From assembly GCA_963930775.1 (NCBI GenBank), contig OZ005692.1, forward strand, positions 1,598,135 through 1,662,134: a stretch of DNA of 64,000 nt, in the 5' to 3' direction. The notes under the pieces were generated by a model. The model ran no database searches. It worked only from the letters and a program-made list of their open reading frames with translations, and was not told the DNA's origin. Below are positions 1 to 10,651 of this stretch, one piece after another (the first letter of the stretch is position 1; every line of letters begins with the position of its first letter). Position numbers and translations under genes: made by a program. Source of the stretch: Cliona cf. orientalis (lineage: Eukaryota > Porifera > Demospongiae > Clionaida > Clionaidae).

Positions 1-915
1 AGTCTCTCACCACTTTCTGGGATGGATAATAATATGCATTACTTTTGTCTGGACATTCGTAGGCATGGAGGAGGAGGAGGAGTATAATACCCCATCACCA
101 GACAATTGAAAGTGCTGAATTACAATTCACCAAATGTAAATGAAAGAGCTTATCTATCGTGGCGTTATTTATTATGCCAAATAGGGCGGGTATGCTTCCT
201 ATAGTGACATTCAATGATATTGAAATGGAAGCAAAAAATTTTAGCTATATTATCAGGATATAATATTTGGACCTTGGTTCCGCACGACCGACTCAGCTTA
301 CAGTGTGCCATAAACTGCTGGCTCAGTACTACAGTATGGCGCACATGAACACTGCTGTGCAACTATTGCTATACTGCAATTGCACCAAGGATTTTGCATA
401 AGAGTGCTTCGCTAATTTGTTGTGCACAATTTATCTATCCAAACTCGGTTGATATATATAGCATTGCCAGGTATGCAATCACCATGCTTCATAAACCAAG
501 CATTTATGCTTTAAATTAGTGGCATCATCCCCAGGCCCTCCCAGCTTTTGAATGTTACTACATGCTACATTATACCGATTATGTAGGGTATGCATGCTGT
601 ATTGACGACCCTTTACCATCAGCATAGCTCTGATGCCATAGTGATTCTGTACTTAACATTGTTGTATGCAACCAGCACATTAATTCTGGCAGGAATATCT
701 GTGTATGCAAGATTTTTTCATGAAAATCTTTGAACTTGTATACACTGTACATATAGGTACATGTATTACATGCCCTGGGAGGCATGATCAAAAGCACGTG
801 TACGATATAGCATCTATATAATATGATTCTGTGATTGATCCCAAATTTTTTTTGTGGATCACGTTTACTGTATGTCCAATTTAAAATTTCTTGTTTCTCT
901 ATTATTGTTGATTAG
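1..915. other. upstream intronic sequence, no gene seen
   Basis: This stretch precedes the first recognisable exon of the isoleucyl-tRNA synthetase gene, which begins after the acceptor ATTAG at 911-915. It is AT-rich and holds no open frame resembling a conserved protein. I take it to be intron of that gene because the exon at 916 opens mid-protein in phase 0. Confidence 0.4.
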
Positions 916-2746
916 GCTGGTCTCCGGCCTCGTGACGCGGTGATACTAGTGTGGGAGATCCGAGGGATGGACGACGCCAACCGCTCCCTCAAGCGGATCA
1001 TCTCAGAGTACAAAGACTACATCGAGTCGACCACTAAGGGACCGCTTATGGAGAGGGCAAAGGTCAGCGACTTTGGCGGAGTCATCGTGAAGGAGGATCA
1101 GAAGGTGAGCTAGTGCACACAGAAATTGTGTTTTACAAAATTTAATATTTTTGTATGAACCACAACTTATGTAATGTGTATACCGTGTACCTGTAGATCG
1201 GGATATTTTCGCTGGTAAAATATTTTAACGACGAAAATTTCCTGATCTACGGTATTTCAGTAGTATCCTCAGTAGTTTCATGCATAAAAAGATTCAGACA
1301 AAATTTTTTTGAGCTTACATTCAGTGTTTTACATCCATGTATAGATATGCATCACATTTCAATTTTTCTTCATTTGTATTTCTCCAGATGAAGGGATTGG
1401 CTGGTGCCTCCGTATTCATGTGGATCATCCCAGACCACGCCTCCTCGGCGCCCCGAGGCCGACAGGTACCCATCGACACCAAGGGATCCCTCGAGCTCCC
1501 AAAATGCCGATTCATCAATCTCGAGGCCCTGCCCGGCTCTAAGCTGAGTCAGCAAGTTGGGGAGGGATTCAAAGCCATGCTGCTGCTGGAGAACCCAGTG
1601 GGGGAGAAAATACTCACTTTTGAGCAACTGCAGCTAGAGGTACATGATATTACATGATATTGTAGTAAGCTTAACTTTTGTGATGAGAGGGAGGGAGAGA
1701 GAGAGAGGGAGAGAGAGTGAGAGAGAGATGGATGGAGGGAAGAGAGAGAGAGGTAAGGGCAGTACAGTGTGCTTGTAGTGAGCTCGACATTGTGTTATGA
1801 AAGGGGAGAAGAAGAGAGAGTGAGACAGGGAGAGAGAGAAAGAGAGAAAGAGAGAGGTCAGCCCAACTTGCCACGAGTGCACATCCTCTCTCTGTGTGTG
1901 GTGTGTTGCTCTCCAGTTTGGGCTAACAGTGATCGATGGACACACCCCCTGCAATAGGAAACTGGTGTCGCCATAGCAACCAACTGGCCACCGGTGTCGA
2001 CAACAGGGGACACCACTATAATCATACAACTTCGTCATTAAATTTTCAAATTTTGCATAATCTTTTTTGGTATTTTTTTTCCTGTAGACGACTACATTGA
2101 TGAAAATCTACGTTCGACATAAGCTTTACTTCTACGAGAGTTGTAGTGGAGCTGGTGGGTGTGATCTCGAACTAGTCTCTTCCTTTGCCAATCTCACTGA
2201 CTACCACGGGAAGACACTCTTCGTCTCAGAAACAGTTAAGTTGCAACATCTTCAATAATTTAGCAGCCTCTAACCTTAATCATTAGTCAAGTGTCTACTG
2301 TATCATGAACAAACCTTGACGTCATTTCCTTTGCTTTTGCAATACTGTCACTGGTCACAATACAAACACTGTGTGTCTTGTGATCCACCAGCCGATAAGG
2401 TACATGTAGGTACAGACACTAAAAATGGGCAAATTTAAAGGAATATTTGGCCCAGGCCTGTATTTATGGACAACAGCTACATGTACATGATGTAATCAAA
2501 TATGCTATACGTACAATGTCATAATAATATTATGCAAAATTGATTTTGTTGACAGTGCTGATTTTAATTTTGCAGGAGTTGAGTAGTTCGGAGTGTAAGA
2601 GCTTCTCCTCTCTCCCGCGTCAGGTTGCCCCCCACTGCAGGTTCAGCACCATCACAGTGAACGGGGGGAGGCTAGCCACCGTCCTGGCCGAGAACCCTGC
2701 TGGTTGCGTACTAACTCTAGATCACAAACTCCTCTTTCAAAAGTGA
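916..2746 (+). CDS. IARS1: cytoplasmic isoleucyl-tRNA synthetase, C-terminal exons (partial)
   Basis: Four exons are read at 916-1104, 1388-1639, 2088-2234 and 2576-2746, all phase 0 with GT-AG borders, ending in TGA. They encode about 252 residues that match the appended C-terminal region of metazoan cytoplasmic IleRS, which follows the anticodon-binding domain. The first exon carries AGLRPRDAV and a STTKGPL block. Two related repeats follow, each with a C-R-F core and an ENP-G signature (LLLENPVGEK in exon 2, VLAENPAGC in exon 4). The enzyme charges tRNA-Ile in the cytosol and in vertebrates sits in the multisynthetase complex through such extensions. The catalytic Rossmann domain (HIGH, KMSKS) must lie before the window. 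A purine-rich GA microsatellite fills the intron at 1680-1860. I assigned this by recalled similarity, not by an alignment, so the symbol is likely but not certain. Confidence 0.72.
1680..1862. repeat. GA-rich microsatellite
   Basis: An impure (GA)n/(GAGAGAGG)n purine tract lies in the third intron shown of the isoleucyl-tRNA synthetase gene. Open frames on the minus strand here are only Ser-Leu repeats translated from the microsatellite. Confidence 0.85.
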
Positions 2747-3759
2747 AGTACATGTACATGTAATATTGATGGGAGTAGCGTATGATCGAGCTATCAGATA
2801 TCAGATTTTATATATAAGAGTTTTCATTATTATGTATGTTTCAAGTATAGGTGCTGCATAATAATAATTATTAACTTATTACAGTGTTTAATTTATCGTT
2901 TTTGGATTATTCTATGTGAGGTATGATACATTTCAGATGATAATTAGTAAGTATTATACTATGCCTCTTAAACCGTGGCAATTTTGTTGCTTTGACTGCT
3001 TGTGCATGCTCATGATCAGTGTAAGCCCCCTTCCCCCAGCATCAGAACAAAAAATTTAAATGACTACATGTACACAAGAAATAATAATAATATTATTATG
3101 CTAATTAGCTACACATAATAATTATTACTATTCATAAAGGGAATCTGTTCAAATTATTGCTTATTTTCCACGGAATTATTTAATAATTAATACTCACTTG
3201 CAAGCAACAAGGCTCAATGAAGAACACGTACAGTTAAAGAGAGATTATCATTAACCAAGTGGAGATGGGGGCTCTCAAGCGAACAAAATTGATCTTTTGT
3301 TACTTAGTTGCAACATCTGTGCAAGAATTCCAGTAGGCTGACAGAAGCATACATTAATCGACTGACTTAATTCCATCATCCCGGCCCAAACCCAGAAAAC
3401 AACTGAGATGATATACTAGACTGTGTAGAATAGGAAATGCATACACAAAGGAAGTGACTATAATATTATAATGACCAGGTATTACAAAATAATAATATTA
3501 TACATACAGGATATAGATATCGATGACAAAATTTAATAATATTGATGGTTACTAGCTATTGTACCTCAGACTGCTATAATAAGGTGACTTACGAGTGAAT
3601 CTCGATCTGCAGCTATAATCATAATTATAATAATATTCTATATTAAGCTGTTATTAATATTGCATGTGTCTTGAATTACAAGTGAATTTATATAAAAGTA
3701 GCACTGTGTGGTATAATAATGTATACAGTATATATAGTAAAAATTATATAACATCTCTG
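2747..3759. other. AT-rich convergent intergenic region
   Basis: This is the 3'-3' space between the isoleucyl-tRNA synthetase gene (+) and the membrane-protein gene (-). It is AT-rich with many ATAATAATATTATT runs. I see no coding exon, RNA gene or clear inverted-repeat element. It presumably contains both polyadenylation regions. Confidence 0.4.
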
Positions 3760-6700
3760 TCATTGAGGATTGAGTAGTGGTTGTTGTTCGGCGTCTTGTG
3801 GACGATCTTGCCGAAGAGCTTCGTATTCTTCAGTTTCAGGAACAGAATTTTGGTGATTCCAAAGTCGTTTGCGGCGGGATACAAGCTTGTACAAAGCAAA
3901 GCCGCCAATGGCAATGAATACGGGCTTGATTGGTATCTCCCACAAAAACAAAAGTACAGCATAGGCCAGAATCATATAGGAAAAAAATAGGACACAAATG
4001 AGTGCACAATAAGCAAAAACACAGCGTTGTTGATACGTTCTTATTACTGTAACATTGCTCCCAGTAAACATGGTACTAATAGTTTGAAGCTTCCTTAACA
4101 AGGAATTGAAAATGAATTCGAGCAAACTGAACCAAGATATCACTATGAATGCATAAAAGAGAAGCAAACCAGTTGTGTAGTAGGGATCTATAAAGTAAGC
4201 CATGACCATGTATGGAGAGTGATTTAATAAACTGATGATAACTCCAATAGTAGATATTAAAGCTAACTTGTAATATTGATTGTCAGTAATATCATTAAGT
4301 TTTCCACTGGAACAGGAGTGGATAGGTCTAATTGCTGTGGAGGCAATTGCAATAAGGATGCTAGCAAGCAAATCAAAGATAAAAACCACCACAGGAATAT
4401 TGTAGAGAATATTGTATGGCTCTCCAATTTTGCCATGACCATGTATAGGGTGGGACTGCTCCCTGTTTATTACTGCATAACATAAATCAAATGTAATAAT
4501 ACCAGTAGCGTAGCTTCCATTTATGGTGGCAAGACTTAGAAGTGTCGCCTTCGAACTCCTAATCAGAGGGAGTCTCTCCTCCCCCTGGTCTCTCCTGGTA
4601 TATACGACCAGCAATAGCACAATGATGATGAAAGCAAGTACATTGACAACTATTGGACACGCTAAAGTGATCTTTATTAGATCTGCTCCCACAATGCTGT
4701 CAAAGGTTTCGTTGTTCAAGGCCAAGGTGGTGTAGGAGTTGTCAAGTTGTGGTGTGATACTCTGAGCTCGTGCATAGATATGTAGCTGATATGGAAAGTG
4801 CATGTCATTGAAAGAATAACAGTGAAAAAATTAATAACAATTCATAGAAAATATTAATAATTTACTAGCTATACTTTGACTTAGGAGGTCAGAATACCAC
4901 CCCCCCCCAGCCCCACCCAACCACTGGTTCTGATACGCTATGCATTGCTATCACACATCATACTCTGAGAAAAACAGTTTATGCTAATAGAATGCATGCA
5001 AGCTGAAAAATAATTACAATTTAAATTTCATGCGACTTCTGGTAAAGGTCGTCACGTGCTACATTAAGATACACTATGAAAAATCCTAGAACGCGAATTT
5101 TTATTAGATCATGCATTTTATTAGCATAAACATGGTATATTGGCCTGTAGCTATACAGCCGTGGCTAATTATTCTAGCTGATCAAACTGCTCTCTCTAGA
5201 TCTGTATTCATTATTGATTCTAGCTATAGGAACTCGAGCTTAGCACAACACAAATATTATTATTGCAAAAATTTTCAGTATAGCTACAACCATGTGCACA
5301 CAAACGTGGGCGTGTTGTCCAATATAATAATACTATACATAGTTCCGGCGTGAACGTTTAGCCAATTCGCGCTTGCTGCTGAGGCGCGAATCACACCAAG
5401 TCACGCCTTCGCTGGTTGACAAGAATACACAGGCCTCTATGGAAGAAATGTAGCTAGTTCTATGCAAAATGTTGAAGCGAGCAACTTGCAGTAAACACTA
5501 GCGTACAGTGGGCTTGCACATAGGTGAGAGTGCAACTGAAACGAGATCAGCCCAGTTTGAATACTGTCTGCATTAGAGGCTGTTTATTATAATAAGTAGT
5601 TCTGCCATATACACTGTACAAGCAATACGTTTTTACCAACCAGTGAAGGCGTGATTTGCGCCTCAGCAGCAAGCGCGAATTGGCTAAACGTTCACGCCGG
5701 AACTATGTATACAAAAATGACTATAACAATAATAATATTATATCTAAAGCCTTGAAGACAGTTTTAAATGTGAAGTCAGGTTGAAATCAATGAGAAAAGA
5801 ATATCCAGCGCCATATCCTACCCATTCACCTCACACTTCTTGTAAATTGAGAAAACTCATTTCTCAGAATGGCAACACCAAAAATAGTAATTTTGTCAAT
5901 ACCAGTTGACGGCTTCTTTCACTGTTACAACATTAGATCTACACCGTGAATTCATCTCCGTTCCAGCTTCAGATTTGGCCACAGTTCACACACGTAAACA
6001 TTTTAGCTACCTGCTACACTCGCAAATGGCATTCTTTTGAACGTGTGGCAGCATAATGCATACCAAGATCATGTGACTATAGCGTTAGGCCTTGGCACAT
6101 TATGCTCAAAAATTGAGCTATTATGCTATGCTCCTATGCTCTAAGAATCACACTATTATGCTTCCTAGTTCTGGTCATTATGCTCTCAATGTAACCCATT
6201 ATGCTCATGTAAAGTGATCTTTGACCTTGTCATGTGATCTATCACATGGACTTGGCCTCTGTTGAACGAGTTTTTTTCAATTTTAAAAGACATTTTTCGC
6301 AATCCCAGCAGTCGGCACTTCATTGAAGTTGGAGTGATGCTTGAATTTAACAACACAAACTTTTGTACATTAATTTTTATTGTGTCATTGACTCATTATG
6401 CTCAACTATGCCCAAGTCAGAGAAGAGAGCTATTATGCTCAAAATTATGCTGGCATAATAATATTATGCCAAGGCCTATATAGCGTACCGTATGGCGGGA
6501 AACTTTCAAGGGAGAAAGTCTTCACGAATTTCATGATTTTACAGCAACCTGCGAAAGTTTTCTCCACGAAATTGGGTATGGATAAAATTACACTCTTTAG
6601 AAAACCATGCCCATTCTAACTGGGAAGAGTGTACCCCTGCACTCTTTCCTGCCTGAATATGAGTGTAGGGGTAAAGAGTGTACCCCCACACTCTTGGCTG

Positions 6701-7814
6701 CCCCTTTAATGTAACTATGGGCAGGAAAGAGTGTATCCCCACACTCTTCATTGCCCCATTATATTCAAATTAGGCAGTAAAGAGTGTACCCTTACATTTA
6801 CCTCTTTCCTGCCTAAAAAACGGAGGCAAGGTCCAAGTGTACCTCCACACTAAATTTAGACTATGCCTTCCTCTGTTTAATAGCGGCAGGAAAGAGTGTG
6901 GGGGTACACTCTTTTCCGCCCATTACAATGGGCGTGGTCATCAAGATAGTGTAAGTGTACAGATCCTAGACATGCTACACCCATTACGTGATCAGTTTAA
7001 CATTCCGTGAAAGTTTTCTCCCGAAATGCTCCCTTCCTACCAATCCACGAAAGTTTCCCACTAATACAATATTATGGTAAATGTGCGTCATGTCCAACCC
7101 GAGTCCGCATGCCGTAAAAGTTCTAATTACAGTGCTGCTCTAATGTTGGCATTGGTATTATCGTTCTAATTATAGCACAAAGTACAGTCAGAGATATGAA
7201 AATTGGCACCATGGGAGCGCCAAGCAAATTATTTTTTGGTGCTGTAATTAGAACTTCTATGGTACCCTCTAGCCACAGTGACTTACTTTTTGTGTTAGCA
7301 GAGTCATGTAGTCATTGTTGACTCCCCAACACTCAGTGGCATTCAGAGTAACTCTAACATGTTGCTGATACCTTTGATTGTCGTCTGGGCGAGGGTGCCA
7401 GGTTGAGCGGTGCAAGGGCGAGTGCCAGGACGGCGAGTGCCAGGCTAGTTGATTGCCCTTGCTGAGGAAGAGCGATAGCACCTGAAAAGTATTCATGGAA
7501 AACAAATAGTATGCAACCGATTTTGACCAGAACCAATTCTTTTCTTCAGTCAGTGTATAATTATCAAAACGGTATGTCACAATCACGTATTCAGGTTCAC
7601 TTTTTCCTGGAGGAGAGAACGCATTGGTGAGGTTAAACACGTTATCAGCTCTTCCCAGCAGAGATTTGACTAGAGCAAAGTAGCAGTCTCGACACTTTTC
7701 TCTGTTGGGTTCACACTTCGCAAAAGTAAACTGCTCTTGATTTTCACCACTAATGCTGCTCAAACAGCGGGACAGTAGCAGAGCAAGACTAAGTATTGTA
7801 AGAGAAAGAGCCAT
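3760..7814 (-). CDS. secretory multi-pass membrane protein (two-exon model)
   Basis: I do not recognise this family. Exon 1 (7814 down to 7287) starts at a Met followed by a signal peptide (MALSLTILSLALLL) and encodes about 150 residues of Cys-containing, N-glycosylation-rich ectodomain. It ends at a perfect donor, CAAAAA|GTAAGT. Exon 2 (about 4785 down to 3760) opens after the acceptor TTCCATATCAG and encodes seven to eight hydrophobic spans, then a short basic and acidic tail ending EQQPLLNPQ. A second in-frame acceptor (GCTCAG) lies 24 bases further in. Both exons are phase 0, giving about 517 residues with an extracellular head and a seven-pass-like membrane bundle. No GPCR hallmark such as DRY or NPxxY is visible, so it should not be called a GPCR. 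The 2.5-kb intron holds several inverted-repeat elements and could hide another small exon. Confidence 0.55.
5338..5707. mobile_element. foldback MITE flanked by TA (Tc1/mariner-like)
   Basis: The 370-bp element starts CATAGTTCCGGCGTGAACG and ends with its complement CGTTCACGCCGGAACTATG. The inverted arms extend about 75 bp, including AATTCGCGCTTGCTGCTGAG. A TA dinucleotide flanks both sides (5336-5337, 5708-5709), as expected for Tc1/mariner-type target duplication. It has no coding capacity. Confidence 0.8.
6086..6478. mobile_element. hAT-like MITE with 8-bp target duplication
   Basis: The 393-bp element has termini TAGGCCTTGGCA and TGCCAAGGCCTA. It is flanked by identical 8-bp repeats TATAGCGT at 6078-6085 and 6479-6486. 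The interior repeats ATTATGCTC many times. An 8-bp duplication is typical of the hAT superfamily. Non-coding. Confidence 0.82.
6489..7062. mobile_element. inverted-repeat element with internal AAGAGTGTACCC repeats
   Basis: The outer ends are GGCGGGAAACTTTC at 6495-6508 and the complement GAAAGTTTCCCACT near 7050. A second inverted pair (GAAAGTTTTCTCC near 6553 and 7010) lies inside. Between them, 6590-6930 holds repeated AAGAGTGTACCCCYACACTC units in both orientations. Exact ends and target duplication are not resolved. Confidence 0.55.
7112..7256. mobile_element. short inverted-repeat element
   Basis: AGTTCTAATTACAG near 7118-7131 is the complement of CTGTAATTAGAACT near 7243-7256. They enclose about 110 bp with no coding content. 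It lies just downstream of the donor side of the membrane-protein gene's first exon. Confidence 0.5.
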
Positions 7815-8223
7815 TTCGATCCCAGATTTGAATGACAGGAGCGCTCGCAAAAATTAAGCCACACCCCCAAATCGATAAACCACGCCTCCTATTTGTCGTG
7901 GATCGCCTGCTTTCAGGCTGTAAAATGCTCCGTTTCGAACTTCTGAGCAGAGCTTGGTATGTTTTACGAAAGAGCAAAATTATAGAGTATACTATAAAAT
8001 ATACGGATCAATTGTGTTAAATAGGAAGCTCACAGCTGAAGGGGGGGATACACCACAAAAAGGAAACATTGGATTAATAACTAATTACTTTCTGTATTAC
8101 GTCATTGACACTAGCGTGCGCTGCGCATGCGAAGTGCAATGCAGCCCCGCCCACTTTACACTTGTTTATATGCTAAACTTTTTGGGGGTGGGGCTCAACA
8201 TTGATTTTAGCCTCAGTCAAAAC
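7815..8223. promoter_or_regulatory. divergent promoter, membrane protein (-) / glucocerebrosidase (+)
   Basis: The 409-bp gap separates two start codons on opposite strands, so it must hold both promoters or untranslated leaders. It contains CGTGCGCTGCGCATGCGAAG near 8114-8133, a half-match to the NRF-1 palindrome TGCGCATGCGC. No TATA box stands out. Confidence 0.45.
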
Positions 8224-10245
8224 ATGAAACTTGGTAAACTTGTGTTCATCATCACCTGGTTTCTACTACTTTCACTGTGTTTCACTGCAGTTTACTGCAG
8301 TGCACAACACGGCCAACAGAAGAAGAGGGAGCACGCTCCAGCAGCTGCTAATGGCACTGTGATCCAGTGGTATAGGACAGCCCAGGGCACCAAGGATCGA
8401 TTGACAATTCAGCCCAGTGCCCAGTTTGGACCCGACTTCTCCTCTGATACTGTCATCTATATCAACAGGTGTATAAATTTTGTAGACAGTACTCTTGAAT
8501 AATTTTAATAATATTCAGTATTATGGTGACCTGCCCATGCATGGCCCAGGACTTAATTTTGTAGTTAGGGAATCTGGATCTATGTTTAAAATTAATGCAC
8601 ATTTCCTCATACCCCACACTATTAGATGTGAGTACAATTTTTTTTTTATTTTGTCATTGTTCTTTTTTTTTTCTTTTCGATTTTTAGATCTATGAAATAC
8701 CAAATGATAGAGGGTTTTGGAGGAGCATTCACAGACTCTGCTTCCTTTGTCTTCTCCAAGCTCAACTCCACCCTCCAGTCCGAGGTACTCAACATGTACT
8801 TCTCCGAAGATGGCCTCCGCTACACCATGGGCAGACTGCCGATTGGGTCATGTGACTTTTCGCTGAAGACCTACAACTATGATAACACCAGTGGGGATGT
8901 GAATCTGACAAAATTCTCCATCGATCACGATAAGGATTACATCATTCCCTTTATTCATCAGGCCAACCAGACGCTTGGAAAGTGGTCGAATGATACTCTA
9001 CATATTGTAGCTTCCCCCTGGAGCCCCCCGGGGTGGTTGAAACAGAATGATAATGCCTACTGCCTCCCTGCTTCTTGCTTTCACTGTGATCTGAAAGATG
9101 AATATCAAAAAACTTGGGCACTTTACTTTTCGAAATTCGTCAGCGCATATTATGCGGAAAACGTCGAAATTTGGGCTGTAACGGTGCAAAATGAGCCTGA
9201 AGCGTGTCCCTTGGAGTACGAAGGTATGCACTTCACTCCTGAAACTGAACGAGACTTTTTGAAGCAGTACCTCGGTCCGAGACTGAGCGCCGACCATCCA
9301 CAATTGAAGATCCTCATTTACGATCACAATAAAGACCATGTTGTTAAGTGGGCACAGACAATTTATTCCGACCCAGATGCTGCAAAGTACGCATGGGGTA
9401 CTGCAATTCACTGGTACTCGGGGGACCAATTTGAAAATGTTAACCAGACACATTTTCTCTTTCCAAAAAAGCCGATTTTGGCTACAGAAGCAACTGTAGC
9501 TCGAGAGAAGGATCCCACTAATCCGGACTGGTCGAAAGGAGAGCATTACGCTCATGACATCATGGGGGATTTGAACAACTGGGTGATTGGATTTATTGAT
9601 TGGAATCTCATGCTCGATTTTCTGCAAGGACCGAACCACGCCGGGCCAAAGGAGTGTGAGGGTCGGATAAAGTGTGGTAGCGATGCCATGCTGCTAGCTG
9701 ATACTGAGAAACAGATGGTCTACCCTCAAGTCTTCTACTACTATGTTGGCCATATCAGGTGAGTACGGAAATAATTACTAGTATCCATATACATGATTTA
9801 GTCTCGTGTGCCAGGAGGGGCTGGTATGCAAGACTATGCATGACTATGGTGCCGCAAATTAGCTATACCGTTTCTAGAACCCTGAGACATGAATAATCTT
9901 ATACACACATGCAGTCACACTACTAATACTTGAAGTTGATGGAAATAATTGTTACATGAAAATTTCTAGCACAAAATTTTTGTGAACTTGAAAAAATATG
10001 GTACATGTATATACTTTTTCTGCAGTAAGTTTGTTCCCAGAGGCTCAGTGCGGATCTTCAACTCAGTGGTGGGATCAAGCTTGGAGTGTGTCGGCTTCAT
10101 AACGCCCGATAACAAGGTCGTTGTCGTGGTGATGAACCAAGGGGATGACCCCGTCACCTTCAAGCTGCTGGATGAGCTGAGTGGAGGCAAACAGGCTGTG
10201 AAGCTAGAGGCTCTACCACACTCTATACAGACTTTTATCTACTGA
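8224..10245 (+). CDS. GBA1: lysosomal acid beta-glucosidase (glucocerebrosidase, GH30)
   Basis: Three exons (8224-8468, 8688-9758, 10026-10245) with GT-AG borders and consistent phases give 511 residues, close to the family length of about 500-540. A signal peptide (residues 1-25, GKLVFIITWFLLLSLCF) directs it to the secretory and lysosomal route. The enzyme cleaves glucose from glucosylceramide. The GH30 signature IEGFGGAFTDS follows the first splice. The acid/base glutamate is in VTVQNEP (about Glu251) and the nucleophile in LATEATV (about Glu349), both intact. GFIDWNLMLD and the C-terminal beta-domain (SKFVPRGSVRI to IQTFIY) are present. Several Asn-X-Ser/Thr sites occur. The downstream copies of its exon 2 end and exon 3 (12398-13461, 16701-18579) are broken, so this is the only functional copy visible. 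Confidence 0.95.
9799..9839. mobile_element. TAGTCTCG micro-palindrome
   Basis: The sequence begins TAGTCTCGTGTGCCAGGAG and closes with GCAAGACTA, a decayed hairpin of about 40 bp in the second glucocerebrosidase intron. The equivalent intron of the 17.1-kb copy has a better-preserved version (17118-17164), so it was present before duplication. Confidence 0.5.
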
Positions 10246-10651
10246 TTAGCAGCGGTGTCTTTGATGTAACTATAATATTATTAGTGTAGTAACCAGTACC
10301 TTCATTATCAACTATGACATTGTGCACACTCTATTGAAGACCTTTTACCGTAGTATTTTTGTTACTAGAGATATGTAGTCAATTACAACTTATAAGCTAC
10401 CATGGCCAAAATTTAATGATAGGAATAAATTATAATACCTTAGTCTGGCTATATAGCTGGACCCACCCCCCTCTCTTGATATTTATTATGAGGTAGCAAT
10501 ACTCGCTTGAATGTATACGTGGGATACAAGTGCCATGGCAGGAAGGGTATACGTACAACATGTACATATACCTTGATAGACTAACTCTTATTATAGATAA
10601 GATATAATATAATATAATAATATACATACCAGTACATAATACCAATGGTTA

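Noticed and set aside
1634..2038. 134-codon minus-strand frame
   Set aside because: Translation of the GA/CT microsatellite (SLSLSL runs).
3760..4785. Calling the multi-pass protein a GPCR
   Set aside because: Seven or more hydrophobic spans are present, but there is no DRY, CWxP or NPxxY-type motif and no family I can name.
8998..9639. 213-codon minus-strand frame in GBA1 exon 2
   Set aside because: Shadow of the strongly conserved glucocerebrosidase frame.
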